NCBI RefSeq assembly: GCF_002994745.2
Contig: NC_037093.1
Location: 19,417,555 to 19,481,554 of the forward strand
Direction: 5' to 3'
DNA length: 64,000 nucleotides
Source of the DNA: Rosa chinensis
Taxonomy: Eukaryota; Streptophyta; Magnoliopsida; Rosales; Rosaceae
This document shows positions 23,751-36,117 of this stretch, one piece after another. A program made the position numbers and the translations under genes. The notes beneath the pieces are model-generated. The model made no database searches, was not told the origin of the DNA, and worked only from the letters and a program-made list of their open reading frames with translations. Numbering within the stretch: position 1 is the first letter of the stretch; every line of letters begins with the position of its first letter.

Positions 23751-25315
23751 TGTTGGTGCCAATTTCAGCATCAACGAGTCAACGGAGGTTCCGTTGAAAT
23801 CCAAGTGTAAAGTGGTGGGGTTGTTTTCTTCAAGTGGGCCTATCTTTTCCTTCGATTAGTTTGGCTACGTGAGTAGCCCTAGTCGTCCACTTGTGACCGA
23901 AGGTATGCCCTGGTAGTCCTGTGCCTAGCCTTGGTCGTTCACCTCTTGTGACTGAAGGTATGGCCTCGGGCTTCCTTCACCTGATCCTGGGCCTCCAAGC
24001 TACCTTATTTGGTGAAACTGATAGTCTCGTCTCGGACTTCCTTCACTGGTGTTGGGCTTCCTCCACCTAATGTTGGGCTTCCAAGCTCCTTTCTTGGGTG
24101 GAACTGATGGCTTCACGTCGGGCTTCCTCCACCTCGTGTTGGGCTTCCAAGCTCCTTGTTGGGTGAAGCTCTCGGACTTCCTTCACCTGATGTTGGGCTT
24201 CCTCCACCTGGTGTTGGGCTTCCAAGCTCCTTTCTTGGGTGGAACTGATGGCTTCACGTCGGGCTTCCTCCACCTCGTGTTGGGCTTCCAAGCTCCTTGT
24301 TGGGTGAAGCTGATAGTCTTGTCTCAGACTTCCTTCACCTGATGTTAGGCTTCCTCCACCTGGTGTTGGGCTTCCAAGCTCCTTTCTTGGGTGGAACTGA
24401 TGGCCTCACGTCGGGCTTCCTCCACCTCGTGTTGGGCTTCCAAGCTCCTTGTTGGGTGAAGCTGATAGTCTCGTCTCGGACTTCCTCCACCTGATGTTGG
24501 GCTTCCACCACCAATGTTGGCGGAGCTCTATGGAAAGGACTATGCATTTTGGCATAGCTTTCGGAGAGAAGAGAAAGTTGAAGTCCCCCTCAGCCTTGTG
24601 AAGGCTGGGTATTTATAGGAGAAGAGGGTTGAGGTGGAAAGGGAAAGGCATGGGCTCAATCCCATAAAATCGGGGTGTCAGCCCCCACTCTCTGCTTACT
24701 GACGCTCCAGGATGGATTTGACAGAGTTGGTGACAGGTGTCGCCACGTAAACCACCCTTTGTCCTCGAATCACTGTTGACATGACAAGGGAGGCATACTG
24801 GGTGTCGGAGCTTGACACGTGGAAAAGTTGGTGAGAGTTGGTCCTTGATGTGTACTACCATGTCTCCTTGACTGCGTCCAAGTGTGAGCCTGAAGGTCGA
24901 GGCTTTAGGCTTGGAAGTCGTGGTCATGATCCTTAGAGGTTGAGGCTTCTAAGCCTTGGGAGTCGAATTCTTGGCCTTGGGGGTTGAGGCTCCTGATTCC
25001 TTCGGACTATGCTATTCTAATAGCCAGGTCACGATATGCTTTGACCTCGCCGTCTAAGGTGACAAGTCAATAACATGGTGACTGTCCAAGACCTAAGAGG
25101 TGGAGGTCCAAGGTTAAAGACTCGGCATACCATGGTTATGCATCTTACTAGTCATGGTTATTTTCATCTTAGGATTATCTTTTCTTTCTCGATGAAGGGT
25201 TTAAGTGCGTTGAAAGGTCAGGGTCTTACGTGGACTCTTTGACATTTCAACGCGTCCTACGTGGAATGGGTTGAAAAGTCAAAAGTCTTTGTCGAACCAA
25301 ATTATGACATCAACA
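23751..25315 (-). repeat. Long terminal repeat (3' LTR of the LARD-like element)
   Basis: 1565 bp, with TG...CA ends. Compared by eye with 28330-29894 at a constant offset of 4579, I find no difference. It contains a nested minisatellite (24034-24500). Open frames through that array (GFLHLMLGFQAPFLGG and similar) are repeat by-products. Confidence 0.9.
24034..24500. repeat. Nested minisatellite in the LTR (also at 28613-29079)
   Basis: Alternating short blocks built on CTTCCTCCACCT(G/C)GTGTTGG and GGGCTTCCAAGCTCCTT, with long and short versions, occur about six times. The array is present identically in both LTRs, so it predates the insertion. Confidence 0.85.
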
Positions 25316-25849
25316 AGCCCCCAGTTCCCTGGCCAGCCAAGGCTTACATTGGGTAGGGAACTCAATATGAGGAAGAATTTGGTGAATCTAAGCTTGAGTA
25401 GGTGGTTCTTAGTGAAAATACAATAGTGGATTGCAAAAGAAGTTAACCTTGTTGTGTGGAGGTGAGTTTCTATATGTGGTAGATCAACATCATCATAGGT
25501 TGAAGGTTAAACTATAAAGGTCCTGAGTGGATTAGGATGACATCCTCGACAAGGGGTGATGATAACCTTGAATGTCGAAGGTCCACGATAGGAGACTGAA
25601 CTCATTGGTGACTGATCTCCAATAGAGAGGAGGGTAACATCCTTGACAAGGGTGAGGATAGGTTAAATGACTTCCTTTTGTTTCCCTTTGAGCTTTAACT
25701 ATTGGCTCTAATTTAGCACCTGTGCATTGTCCCTTCTTTTGCCATAACTAAACTATTAGCATAATTTATAAGGGAGTGTTAGACCTCTAACTATTGTTCG
25801 GTCTAAAAGTCTCATAACTAGTGGTCGTGGCGGTTGAGGGTCAACCAAC

Positions 25850-26115
25850 CTCGAGTGTTCGTTGCGAGTTTCGGCCATTAAGACTCTCTCACTTGGCGAC
25901 TCAAGTGAGTTGGACCTCGAGTGCACTATGTGAGTAAGTCTCGGTTGTTAAGACTTGCTAACCTGTGACTCAAGTGAGCTGGACCTCGAGGGCACTCTAT
26001 GAATTGGTCTCGGCTAGCGAGTCTCTTTCATTGGTGGCTCAAGTGGGTCGGACCTTGAAGGCACTTTGTGAATTGGTCTCGGCTAGCGAGACTCTTTCAT
26101 CCAGTGGCTCAATTC
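25850..26115. repeat. 69-bp tandem repeat, about four copies
   Basis: CTCAAGTGAG(T/C)TGGACCTCGAG or near variants start at 25900, 25969 and 26038, and a last partial copy is at 26107, all exactly 69 bases apart. The array sits near the polypurine-tract end of the LARD-like interior. Confidence 0.85.
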
Positions 26116-28329
26116 CTTGGGGAGTTGGAATGCAAAGGATTTCTATTATAGAAACTACTACTACCTTGATCTTAGATGGACTTCTATTGAGATAGCTATA
26201 CCTTTGTGTTCCAATAAACTTCTAGGAGTTTATATATAGATAGATTTGTGGAACTGGTACCCCACTTGGTCCGCGTCTGGGCATTGACACAGGTTCATCA
26301 GTAATGAGCTGACGTAACCAGAGTTGAGTAGTCATATGCTTAGCACGGGGGTCTTTGCCGAATTCTTGGATAGATGGATATATTTTCAAGCTAATTCGTT
26401 TGTGCAAATTCTGATCTCAACATGATTTATAACATGCAATTTAGTATAGAGACACATATGGTAGATACATAGAACGCCATACAAGATATAAAAATCAAAA
26501 CGTAATAGAATTGAGCCCCCGGCTCTCCAAGGCTAACGTATTCCTATTGGTGCTCGAAGATTCATCACTCTTGGCATATCAAATAAATCCTTAAAGAGGA
26601 TAGAGGGTGCATGTGATCATATTTTATGATAAGACAAAAAAGTAATTTAGAGTAGGGTGTACCGTTTAATGCGTACGTAGCACGCTCCTTTGAATGTGAC
26701 TTGTTGCGGACAGTGTCACCATATGGGCATTTTCTTGATGTAGGCCTTTGGCAACAAAAAGGTTGGGTAGTGGCACGTCGAGACCTCCTCGGTGGGAGTA
26801 CAGGTCTAAGGGCAGTAAGATGGTGGGTTGAAAGCTCTTCCTTCTTCTGGGGTTGGCTCTCCTAGCCACTGATTTTTCTCCATATTGGTGAATGGGTATT
26901 GTCGCCATGCATGCAAGACTCGTAAACCCGTCTATGAATTCGACTCATGCGGCGGTACTCCAGCAACTCCAAATTTCAAGATTATCTGAGAATTGAAATA
27001 TGATCAGGCGGTGGATGCTGAGTTGCCAATGAAGGTGGAGGGTGAGGCTAAGTCACGTCTGTTCTTAAGAGTCAATTGAATCTCCGTGGCATGCGAGCAT
27101 CGTGGTTCAAGCATATCAGCATTGATGAAGAATTGGTTGTGTGCATCCTTTAGCTACATGTTACAACTGTGAGCTAAAGTCTCTCCCACCTTCGTATGAT
27201 GGTGGCGATTGGCGATGGAACTCTAGACTTGTTGACTACCAACATCAATCAAAGTAGTAGACTGTGGGGTAGCGAGACGTCGCCTATCATGCATCTTAAT
27301 ACTTCTTATGAAAGACTTTCTAGCATGAGTGGATTTGAGTCTTTCAACTTTGGTGGAACAAATGGATTGTCGTTAGACATTTGGCGATAAATTTTTCGCT
27401 CTTCCTAGTGGCTCCAAAGCTTTTACAACTCTCTTCCATTGCGCCAGTGTCCTAGGCTGCCAGGCATTGGAGGTTCGAGGTCTTTGGTCAGGTCCAAGAC
27501 AACTACTTCATCGAATGGTGGTCGCACAAAGTCACAAGAACTGAAGTGACCTCGTCATCGACTATGTGACGGAGTTCGCTACTCAACTTTGTGGATTGTC
27601 ATCTAGTGACTTGGATGTTGAAGGCAGGGCAGTTGCTGGACTTCTAGTGGAAAGAGTCTCCATCCCAGATAGCGTGCATGATCTGTATGTGAATTTCTTG
27701 ACTACACCATTCATCAAATCTACAGACACTGTTTGATCATCAATTCCTGGCATGAATTCTAGTGGTGGTGCTCCAACGATGATAATCAGGTCGTCACCCT
27801 CCAGTGATGATAATGATTAGCAAGGGTGATAGGATGTTCAATTGTGTTCGTCAGCCTTGGGTGGCGATGGTTGCTCCGTGTTCGCCAGATCATCAAAGTG
27901 TCTGTCGTTGCGACGATGGTCACCGTTGGCCCCCTCATCAGTGGCATGTTGGGGGAGTACACATACGACAACATCATGCTCAGGAGTGGGCTATCTTTCA
28001 TCAAATGGAGACATGTGGACAAAGATTTGTAAATATGAACATTGAGTGTCCAACCTCCGGTTGGTGTAGAAGGTGGAAGCCGAGGTTTTTAGTGGCAAGG
28101 GTTGGTGGACTTCTCTTCTATTCCTTGTAGGCATGGTACTCTCGACCTTATGCTCCTCTTCATAGGTGGATGCCCACCTTTGCCCAATTTTTCATCGTTT
28201 CATCTTTCATTCAATGTTGTAGGTAAGGCTCTAGACATCGAAGGTCTCTCCGGCATACTATACGCTTCCTTCTTAACTAAACCAGTGAACACACGCCAAG
28301 CGTTCAAGGTTCCCACAGACGGCGCCATT

Positions 28330-29894
28330 TGTTGGTGCCAATTTCAGCATCAACGAGTCAACGGAGGTTCCGTTGAAATCCAAGTGTAAAGTGGTGGGGT
28401 TGTTTTCTTCAAGTGGGCCTATCTTTTCCTTCGATTAGTTTGGCTACGTGAGTAGCCCTAGTCGTCCACTTGTGACCGAAGGTATGCCCTGGTAGTCCTG
28501 TGCCTAGCCTTGGTCGTTCACCTCTTGTGACTGAAGGTATGGCCTCGGGCTTCCTTCACCTGATCCTGGGCCTCCAAGCTACCTTATTTGGTGAAACTGA
28601 TAGTCTCGTCTCGGACTTCCTTCACTGGTGTTGGGCTTCCTCCACCTAATGTTGGGCTTCCAAGCTCCTTTCTTGGGTGGAACTGATGGCTTCACGTCGG
28701 GCTTCCTCCACCTCGTGTTGGGCTTCCAAGCTCCTTGTTGGGTGAAGCTCTCGGACTTCCTTCACCTGATGTTGGGCTTCCTCCACCTGGTGTTGGGCTT
28801 CCAAGCTCCTTTCTTGGGTGGAACTGATGGCTTCACGTCGGGCTTCCTCCACCTCGTGTTGGGCTTCCAAGCTCCTTGTTGGGTGAAGCTGATAGTCTTG
28901 TCTCAGACTTCCTTCACCTGATGTTAGGCTTCCTCCACCTGGTGTTGGGCTTCCAAGCTCCTTTCTTGGGTGGAACTGATGGCCTCACGTCGGGCTTCCT
29001 CCACCTCGTGTTGGGCTTCCAAGCTCCTTGTTGGGTGAAGCTGATAGTCTCGTCTCGGACTTCCTCCACCTGATGTTGGGCTTCCACCACCAATGTTGGC
29101 GGAGCTCTATGGAAAGGACTATGCATTTTGGCATAGCTTTCGGAGAGAAGAGAAAGTTGAAGTCCCCCTCAGCCTTGTGAAGGCTGGGTATTTATAGGAG
29201 AAGAGGGTTGAGGTGGAAAGGGAAAGGCATGGGCTCAATCCCATAAAATCGGGGTGTCAGCCCCCACTCTCTGCTTACTGACGCTCCAGGATGGATTTGA
29301 CAGAGTTGGTGACAGGTGTCGCCACGTAAACCACCCTTTGTCCTCGAATCACTGTTGACATGACAAGGGAGGCATACTGGGTGTCGGAGCTTGACACGTG
29401 GAAAAGTTGGTGAGAGTTGGTCCTTGATGTGTACTACCATGTCTCCTTGACTGCGTCCAAGTGTGAGCCTGAAGGTCGAGGCTTTAGGCTTGGAAGTCGT
29501 GGTCATGATCCTTAGAGGTTGAGGCTTCTAAGCCTTGGGAGTCGAATTCTTGGCCTTGGGGGTTGAGGCTCCTGATTCCTTCGGACTATGCTATTCTAAT
29601 AGCCAGGTCACGATATGCTTTGACCTCGCCGTCTAAGGTGACAAGTCAATAACATGGTGACTGTCCAAGACCTAAGAGGTGGAGGTCCAAGGTTAAAGAC
29701 TCGGCATACCATGGTTATGCATCTTACTAGTCATGGTTATTTTCATCTTAGGATTATCTTTTCTTTCTCGATGAAGGGTTTAAGTGCGTTGAAAGGTCAG
29801 GGTCTTACGTGGACTCTTTGACATTTCAACGCGTCCTACGTGGAATGGGTTGAAAAGTCAAAAGTCTTTGTCGAACCAAATTATGACATCAACA
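28330..29894 (-). repeat. Long terminal repeat (5' LTR of the LARD-like element)
   Basis: 1565 bp, appearing identical to 23751-25315. On the minus strand it precedes the primer-binding-like site at 28310-28327, so it is the 5' LTR. Confidence 0.9.
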
Positions 29895-30856
29895 TAAGGC
29901 ACACTTTATCTTTTCACTAGAATATGGTGAGCAAAGCTTTGTTTTCATCTCTTGGGTCACACAAGGTTGAATGGCGGCAATAGTAGTTTTCACAGCTTCA
30001 AAATCAAGTTCAGAAGCCATAAACATTTTAGAAAAGTAGGAAGACACCACTTCAGCCATGCCTTCATCATCCTCACGCCAATTTCCTTCGTCATCATACA
30101 AACCCTGAATCAAATTCTTCCTTTTTCTATTTGCTTCCTTCATGTGAAAATAGCCCGTATTCCTATCGCTTTCTCTTAGCCATGTTACCTTTGATCGTTG
30201 CCTCCAAAAAGCTTCCTCTTGGGATAGAAGAGTTTGTAGACGACACATCAAATCCTTCTTTTCATCCTGTATGGTATCATAAACAGCAACATCCATTAAT
30301 TCCTCCAACCTAGCATGCTTTGTTGCCTCGCTCGAAAGGCATTTTTTTGCCATTTATCAAGTGCCATTCTTGTGTACATAATCTTCTTTGTAACCCTAAG
30401 TAAGGGTACCCCAGTAACATCAGTACCCCAAGCTTCCTTCACCAAGGAATCGCACTCAGGATGTTGAAGCCAGAATGCTTCAAATTTAAATCTATGAAAC
30501 CAAGGTTGTTTGGGTATGGGGACCTTGCTTGCACGTAACAAAATAGGAATGTGATCTGAATCACTAGGTGGTAGATGCACCAGCTTCGCATAATGAAAAA
30601 TATTGAACCAAGATGGAGTGCATACTGCTCTATCAAGCCATAGTTTGGTATTAGCATTCCACCATGTTGATCGGGCTCCCTGAAACCCTAAATCCAGCAG
30701 ATCTCCATAGCCAAGAGCTTCCAGAAATCCCCTCATTTGACTCTCTGCCCTGGCCAGGCCATCAATTTTCTCCCCATTATTCAGTATTTCATTAAAGTCC
30801 CCAATCACTATCCAAGGAATAGAATCAAGGTCAGCAGATCCCTTAGAAGCTGCCAT
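29895..30856 (-). pseudogene. LINE ORF2, 5' part: end of endonuclease and linker
   Basis: On the minus strand 30856-30550 encodes the C-terminal half of an AP-like endonuclease: IPWIVIGDFNEILNNGEK, then LDRAVCT, then SDSDHIPILL. A linker (WLRESDRNTGYFH) follows. The frame would run into the RT part at 23739 if the inserted LTR element were absent. A frame change lies near 30350. Confidence 0.85.
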
Positions 30857-30882
30857 GATTTATCTATGTTTTTTGAGATAAT

Positions 30883-31211
30883 AAAATTGCATAACATTAA
30901 GCAATTAATTGAGATAGTTATAACATATTTAAGTACATTGAAATAACCATTGAGATAGTTACAATAGATTTATGGCTTGATTACTAATGAAATCAATTCC
31001 TATTCAAAAAAAGAAAAAAGAAAAAAAAAACAGATTTAACTACATTGAAATAACCATTGTGGTTTATCCTCTCTCCAAGTTTGAAATGCAGAAAATAAAA
31101 ACACGATCCTAACCAAAATGTATGCTATTTGAATACACTTATATGGGTGTACGTACATATGTACATATAACTATGTAGTGGAATTTACTTTTTGATTGTG
31201 CAAGCGGCTTT
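30883..31211. other. Intergenic, AT-rich
   Basis: No gene is seen. It contains an A-rich run at about 31008-31030 and a duplicated ACATTGAAATAACCATTG segment (30936-30953 and 31044-31061). Confidence 0.4.
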
Positions 31212-32136
31212 GAAACTTCCAAAAAGCTTTTGATCGAGAGAATGATGGTCATTATCTTGAATATTTTCGAGGTGACAAGAATGACAAGCCAAGAGAATGG
31301 CTCTTGGTCACCTAGTGATGGTGATTGGGAGCATGCAGATGAGTTTGCTAATTTTTTGAGATCATTTTATGAAATCACAATGAACGTGTGTTGTTCTAAT
31401 ACTCCTACCGTTCATATCATGTTTGGTGATTTACTTGCATGAAATTGTTAACCCACTTTTGTCCTCAATTACATCACCCATGCAAGAAAAATATGATAAG
31501 TATTGGGGTAGCATTGATCGTGTGAATCAATATTTCTTTATAGCTTGATCCAAGCCATAAGTTTAATGAGTTTGATGAAATGGTGCAAGCTAACTCAAAA
31601 TGTGTGAATGATCTTTTGTATAACCTTTAGAACGTTTATGAGGAAGAGAACTTTGGCTACTTAACAAAGTGAGAAAAGTGATATTAGTAGTTAATCGAAT
31701 ATCACATATGGGAGACTCTTCTTCAAGTAAGGGTTCTACGGAGTTAGAAAGGAGGTTCAAGGAGAAGGAGCAAAGAAGAAAAACAAGAAGAGTCGAGATT
31801 ATAAACAATGATCGATGTAGATAGATATCTAGCGAATGTTATCGAAGGAGAAGATGATGAAAAATACTCATTGAATTGTTGGAGAGTGAATGAAGTTTCC
31901 AATTTTTTTATATTGGAATACATTCTAAGGGATATTCTAGCAATTTTAATATCAACTATTGCTTCGGAATCTTCCTTCAACTATAACTTCATAGCTCTCT
32001 AAGTCTTAAAATGGTAGAAGCTTCTACCTTGATATGTACACAAAATTGGCTAAAGAGTGAAAATGTTGCATTACATCATGTGCCAAACATTGAGGAGATG
32101 AAATTATATTTAGAAGAGGAGAAAGGTTATTGTTTT
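31212..32136 (+). pseudogene. hAT-family transposase remnant
   Basis: Read across several stops and frame changes, the region follows plant hAT transposases. FANFLRSFYEITMNV lies near 31350 (DUF4413-type region) and a KYDKYWGSIDRVN motif at about 31492. The C-terminal dimerisation domain comes last (VDRYLANVIEG, then LNCWRVNE, then ILRDILAILISTIASESSF at 31820-31980). The closing motif LICTQNWLKS is at about 32026. The N-terminal zinc finger is absent. I could not find terminal inverted repeats. Confidence 0.8.
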
Positions 32137-33845
32137 GTTTTTCTTATAATATTTGATTTGATTGATAAAGTTTTATTTTTTATTTTTGTGTTATATATGT
32201 TTTCTTTTTCTAATGTTATTTTTTTAAATATTTTTATGTGCATGTAGAAACGCTTAAGATGCCATGTCCAGTTTTAGTGAAGAATGCTATGTTGCCCCTG
32301 AAGTGTAAGTCATTCATCTGAGTTTGAGATGAACAAGAATGTTGAAGATGTGAAGATTGAAGTTTAGTAGTTTGTTAGTTGTGGAATTATTCATGAACTT
32401 TTTTATTAGATATTTTGTGATGTTTATACTTTTCAAGGACTTAATCAATTCTAGTCTGCGATGTTGAAACTTTTGATAGACTGTTTAAACTCTATATTTT
32501 TTTTATTTTGTGATGAACTAATGTAGAAACATTTTCAAGGCGGTTTTTGGACTTTGAACTTTTGATATATATTTTTTTGGTTACAATTTATAAATGTTAG
32601 TTATCATGTTGTAAATCATTGTTGTAGGCTTGTAGAAACTCTTAAGAGATTTACTTTCATGAACAAAAACTCTAAATTTAAAAAGATCGAGGTAATATGT
32701 AAATTCTTTATTTAGTTATAAAAAAAATGTGTGTGTGTGTGTGTATATGTATATGTATATATAAAATGAAGTATATACCCCAAAATATGAAACGATGGTT
32801 CTTTGATGAAGTGATGATTTACATCGGAGATTTGGATGAAACAAAGATGGAAGGAGATCGAGTCGAAGCCGAACGAGTCCAAGCAGATCAAGTGGAAGAT
32901 GATCAAGTCGAGGTTGCATCCCAATCAAGCAAACTCTGCAAGAGTTTATTGAACTAGGACCCCTAACTGTTAGCCGCCCTGGTTACTGCGAAGACTGCCT
33001 CATCACTATGGATAGACTTCTCACCCACTTAGTCACTACTCATAAGAAGAAGCTTTATTATGTTTGCAAACGACTGTAAACGTGTATCACCAAAACTGGA
33101 GGACATATCAAGGTTCACTATAAAGAAACATCACAAAACTTGTTCCTATTGTGAGAAGGAGAGGTGCACCTCTCCCATAACTCCAAATGCATAGGTGCAC
33201 TACTGTCCTAACCCCTAGTAAGGTTGTTGGAAGAGCATAGATGTACATCATGAGGTTGCCACTGTGGAAGAGATGAAGTTATGATGACTTTCAGCTTAAT
33301 TGTATAAGATAGAGAGATGAAAACAAAAGAAAACCATGTTATATTAGAATGAGATATTTGGTATGGATCTATGCTACTTTTTGCTTAATTGTATAGGATC
33401 AGATTTATGGTCTTAAAATATATATATATATATATATAATGAATTTTAGTTTAAAAAAAAAAATTTGTTCAGTTCAGTTCGGTTTTGAAATTTTAAATGT
33501 TGAAAACTGAACTAAAGTTCAAGTTCGGTTCAGTTCTCGGTTTTGGCTCTAAATCAAACCATTTAAAACCGAACCCACCTTATGATAAGAAACACTTAGA
33601 CTAGGCAAGTTCTTGACCCTGTCTCCCAACCTCTGTCTTGTCTTTTAAAACCTTTCTTCAATTGTCCCTCGGAGACAAGAGCGATAAGTACCATGCATGA
33701 TTGCCCCATCCTTTCCTCGAAGCAAGAAGAACATATTTTTCTGTCTTTTGAGACAATAATTGATCTCGTCGAGGAAAACATATATGAAATTCTATTTAGA
33801 AAAAAAAAAAACATACATATAAGAAAATCAAGAACTACAGTTTAT
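32137..33845. other. No gene seen; AT-rich sequence with simple repeats
   Basis: Short open frames here resemble nothing I know. The stretch holds a GT/TA microsatellite (32727-32764), a TA run (33419-33439) and, at 33468-33585, a TTCGGTT/AACCGAA-rich segment typical of ends or interiors of plant DNA transposons. It may be the remaining body of the hAT element whose transposase precedes it. Confidence 0.35.
32727..32764. repeat. (GT)n-(AT)n microsatellite
   Basis: Alternating GT repeats pass into TATATG/TATA repeats. Confidence 0.9.
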
Positions 33846-33861
33846 GTTATAAATGGAACAC

Positions 33862-35110
33862 TTTTTTTTTTTTAATTTTTAATTTTTTTTGAAATAGGGC
33901 TAGTACGGCTGCCCTCAAGTCTTGACCATTAATGAAACCTCAGAATACATGGGGGGGGGGGGGGGACATGATACCTTAACCCCAAATTACAATAAGCATA
34001 AAGAGAACATCCCGAGATAATAACAGGAGTTTCTACTAGAAATATGTATTTTAACATGCACCAATTAATGAAGAGTGCACTTCTGGCTACTCTATTCGCT
34101 TTACAAAGGTGGTGACATATCAGAAAGATATTGCTCACGCGGAGCCATAATTTACTAATATTATTAGCTTTCCCACTATGTTGCCACATGAAAACAAATC
34201 CGGTGACACTTAGTTTCATGCTGCCACTGGGAGGTTGCGACCAGTTGACGAAGCAAGGAACTCGCCGCCTAGCCAAAGCAGACAAGGCACACAAGGTGCG
34301 CAGTCCGGGACAGAACCCACGTCGCCCTACCACAAAACGGTAGTGACTTATTACCGGCATAAAGCCACTAGCACTTAACAAGTAAAAATTATAATAGCAT
34401 AAAACCAGAAAATAAACTATAGCCCAGTAAGGGCCTAAGGTCTCAGTCCAAGCTCATAAGTTCAACAATGAAGCAAGAAGACATCTCCAGCCCACAAACA
34501 AGGCCCAATCCAAAACCAACACCACACCACCGTCGTTCTCATCACGCCACTCCAGCCGGACCACCACCACCATCGGACCATTCCCATAGCCACCCTACCA
34601 CTATCGCACCACCATCAAAGGCAGACGCCATTTGGCACAACCACCCTCCCCCAGCCCAGATCCAGCAAAAACAAAAGCAATGCACTTATTTCTGCCATAC
34701 CTCATCCAACCATCACCATCGTCAGTCCTTGATGAAGCGCCACTAGTCAGCCTGACAGACTCGGGGACAGACCGATCAAGCAAACCTAGATACGGTATGA
34801 AACCAAATCGATCCAGCCTAAAAGCAATCTGATCCGCCAATCCAGCCATCCAAACACACCCCACCCCTTACCAATCACTGAGAATACTCCTTCCTTGACC
34901 AACGTTGAGATCTTTGTACCTGGAACCGTTGCCCATCACCAACTCGCTGATAACGGCATCAAAAATTGGCCCGTCCGACGACCACGTCACGAGGACGAGC
35001 AGTCAGATGGAGAGAGAGATCGAGGCAAGAGTTTTGGTCGATAGCGCGTGCAGCGCGTTCCTTCTTTCTTGACTGTGGTGTTCTTTAGTCTACTCCTTAA
35101 TTTAGTTGAA
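33862..35110 (-). mobile_element. Poly-A-tailed element with target duplication, no recognisable protein
   Basis: The poly-T at the left end is the complement of an A tail. The element is bracketed by GTTATAAATGGAACAC (33846-33861, continuing into the T run) and GTTATAAATGAAATAC (35111-35126), with two mismatches. The tail-proximal half is AT-rich and includes a 15-G run at 33952-33966. The 5' half is GC-rich. Frames such as 33929-34381 (-) do not resemble known proteins. It is a retroposed element mobilised in trans, probably by a LINE. Confidence 0.65.
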
Positions 35111-36117
35111 GTTATAAATGAAATACTTTTATAATGAGTGTGTCTTTACACACACTCAAGTTAGTAACAAAGTAAGGAAAAATTCAAGGATGGAATTAAT
35201 TGTTTTTTGAGTAAAAGAGGTCATTTCATTATGTAATTCAGCAAGCAGTACATAAACGATCCACTCCTATTGGGTCGACAGAAAGAACCATTTTGTAGAA
35301 ACTACTACAAAGCCACCCCTAACAAAAATAGCAAACAAAATAGTAATCTCTTGGCACACACACCTTTTAGGATTAAGCCCAGAACAAATAAAAGCAAAGC
35401 CCCGAAAAAGATTTAAAAACCCCAATGGGGACAACGAGATCTCTCTCGCTCAATGCAAGAAAACATAGGCTCATCATTCTTTCGTGAAAAAGGATGAGAA
35501 CCTAAAACAAAATCTAAAAATAAAATCTTGCAAATCCTGTGAGCCCAAAACAACCAAGCCCACAGATTCCAATAGACACAGTTTGGATAAACCCTAACGC
35601 CTCAACCAAAACCAAGGCCAAGAAGCCCACCCAATGTAAACCCTACCAGAGAGGGCTCTCTCATCCACAACATCACAGTCGCCACTAGCGCCACCTGTAG
35701 TAGCCTCAGCACCCAAGTCGAGCGTACTAGATCTGCCATGCACAAGGAGCCAAGCACAACCCAGCCAAAAAACACCTCTGCCGCAAGCCGAAGGGTGTAA
35801 ACCCAGCTTCCCACCGCTGCAATGCTCTTGTCAACCATCACCCTAGAGCTTAAACTCGAGAATCAGATCGGGATCAGCATCACCATCACATGCAATACAG
35901 ATAGATCCCAAGCCTCCAAATCCAGCCAAGACAGCAGCGACCTGTAGAGGAAAATCACCATCATCCGACCAACACCCAAGTGTCATAGCATCTGTAGCAA
36001 TCTTTTACCCCAATCCCGATTTCGAGTCTTGAAATCAGGTCCTGCCATAAACCAGACGATCCTCAACGGATTGAAATGCAGAGCAAAACACCATCCTTCC
36101 CTCACCAAAATGAGACA

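Larger units (their letters stand above)
23751..29894 (-). mobile_element. Non-autonomous LTR retrotransposon (LARD-like, 6144 bp)
   Basis: Two 1565-bp LTRs (TGTTGGTGCC...GACATCAACA) enclose a 3014-bp interior. The perfect 5-bp duplication TAAGG flanks the element at 23746-23750 and 29895-29899, inside the LINE. Orientation is minus. A primer-binding-like TGGCGCCGTCTGTGGGAA lies two bases inside the right LTR (28310-28327), and a purine-rich GGGAACTGGGGGCT abuts the left LTR. The interior holds no gag, protease, RT or integrase that I can detect, so movement must have depended on an autonomous relative. The PBS resembles that of Tat-lineage gypsy elements. Confidence 0.9.
20898..30867 (-). 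mobile_element. 5'-truncated LINE, split by a nested LTR element
   Basis: The LINE reads on the minus strand. Its A-rich tail is at 20898 (poly-T on +) and its 5' limit is at 30867. It is bracketed by GTTTTTTTGAGATAAT (20882-20897) and GTTTTTTGAGATAAT (30868-30882), a 15-16 bp target duplication typical of target-primed reverse transcription. ORF1 and the first half of the endonuclease are missing. After removing the LTR element at 23751-29894 and one copy of its TAAGG duplication, about 3.8 kb of LINE remains. Confidence 0.9.

Noticed and set aside
24049..29126. Repeated frames GFLHLMLGFQAPFLGG and their antisense EAQHEVEEARRE as a repeat protein
   Set aside because: They occur identically in both LTRs, are open on both strands and arise from the minisatellite. 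There is no start context or domain.
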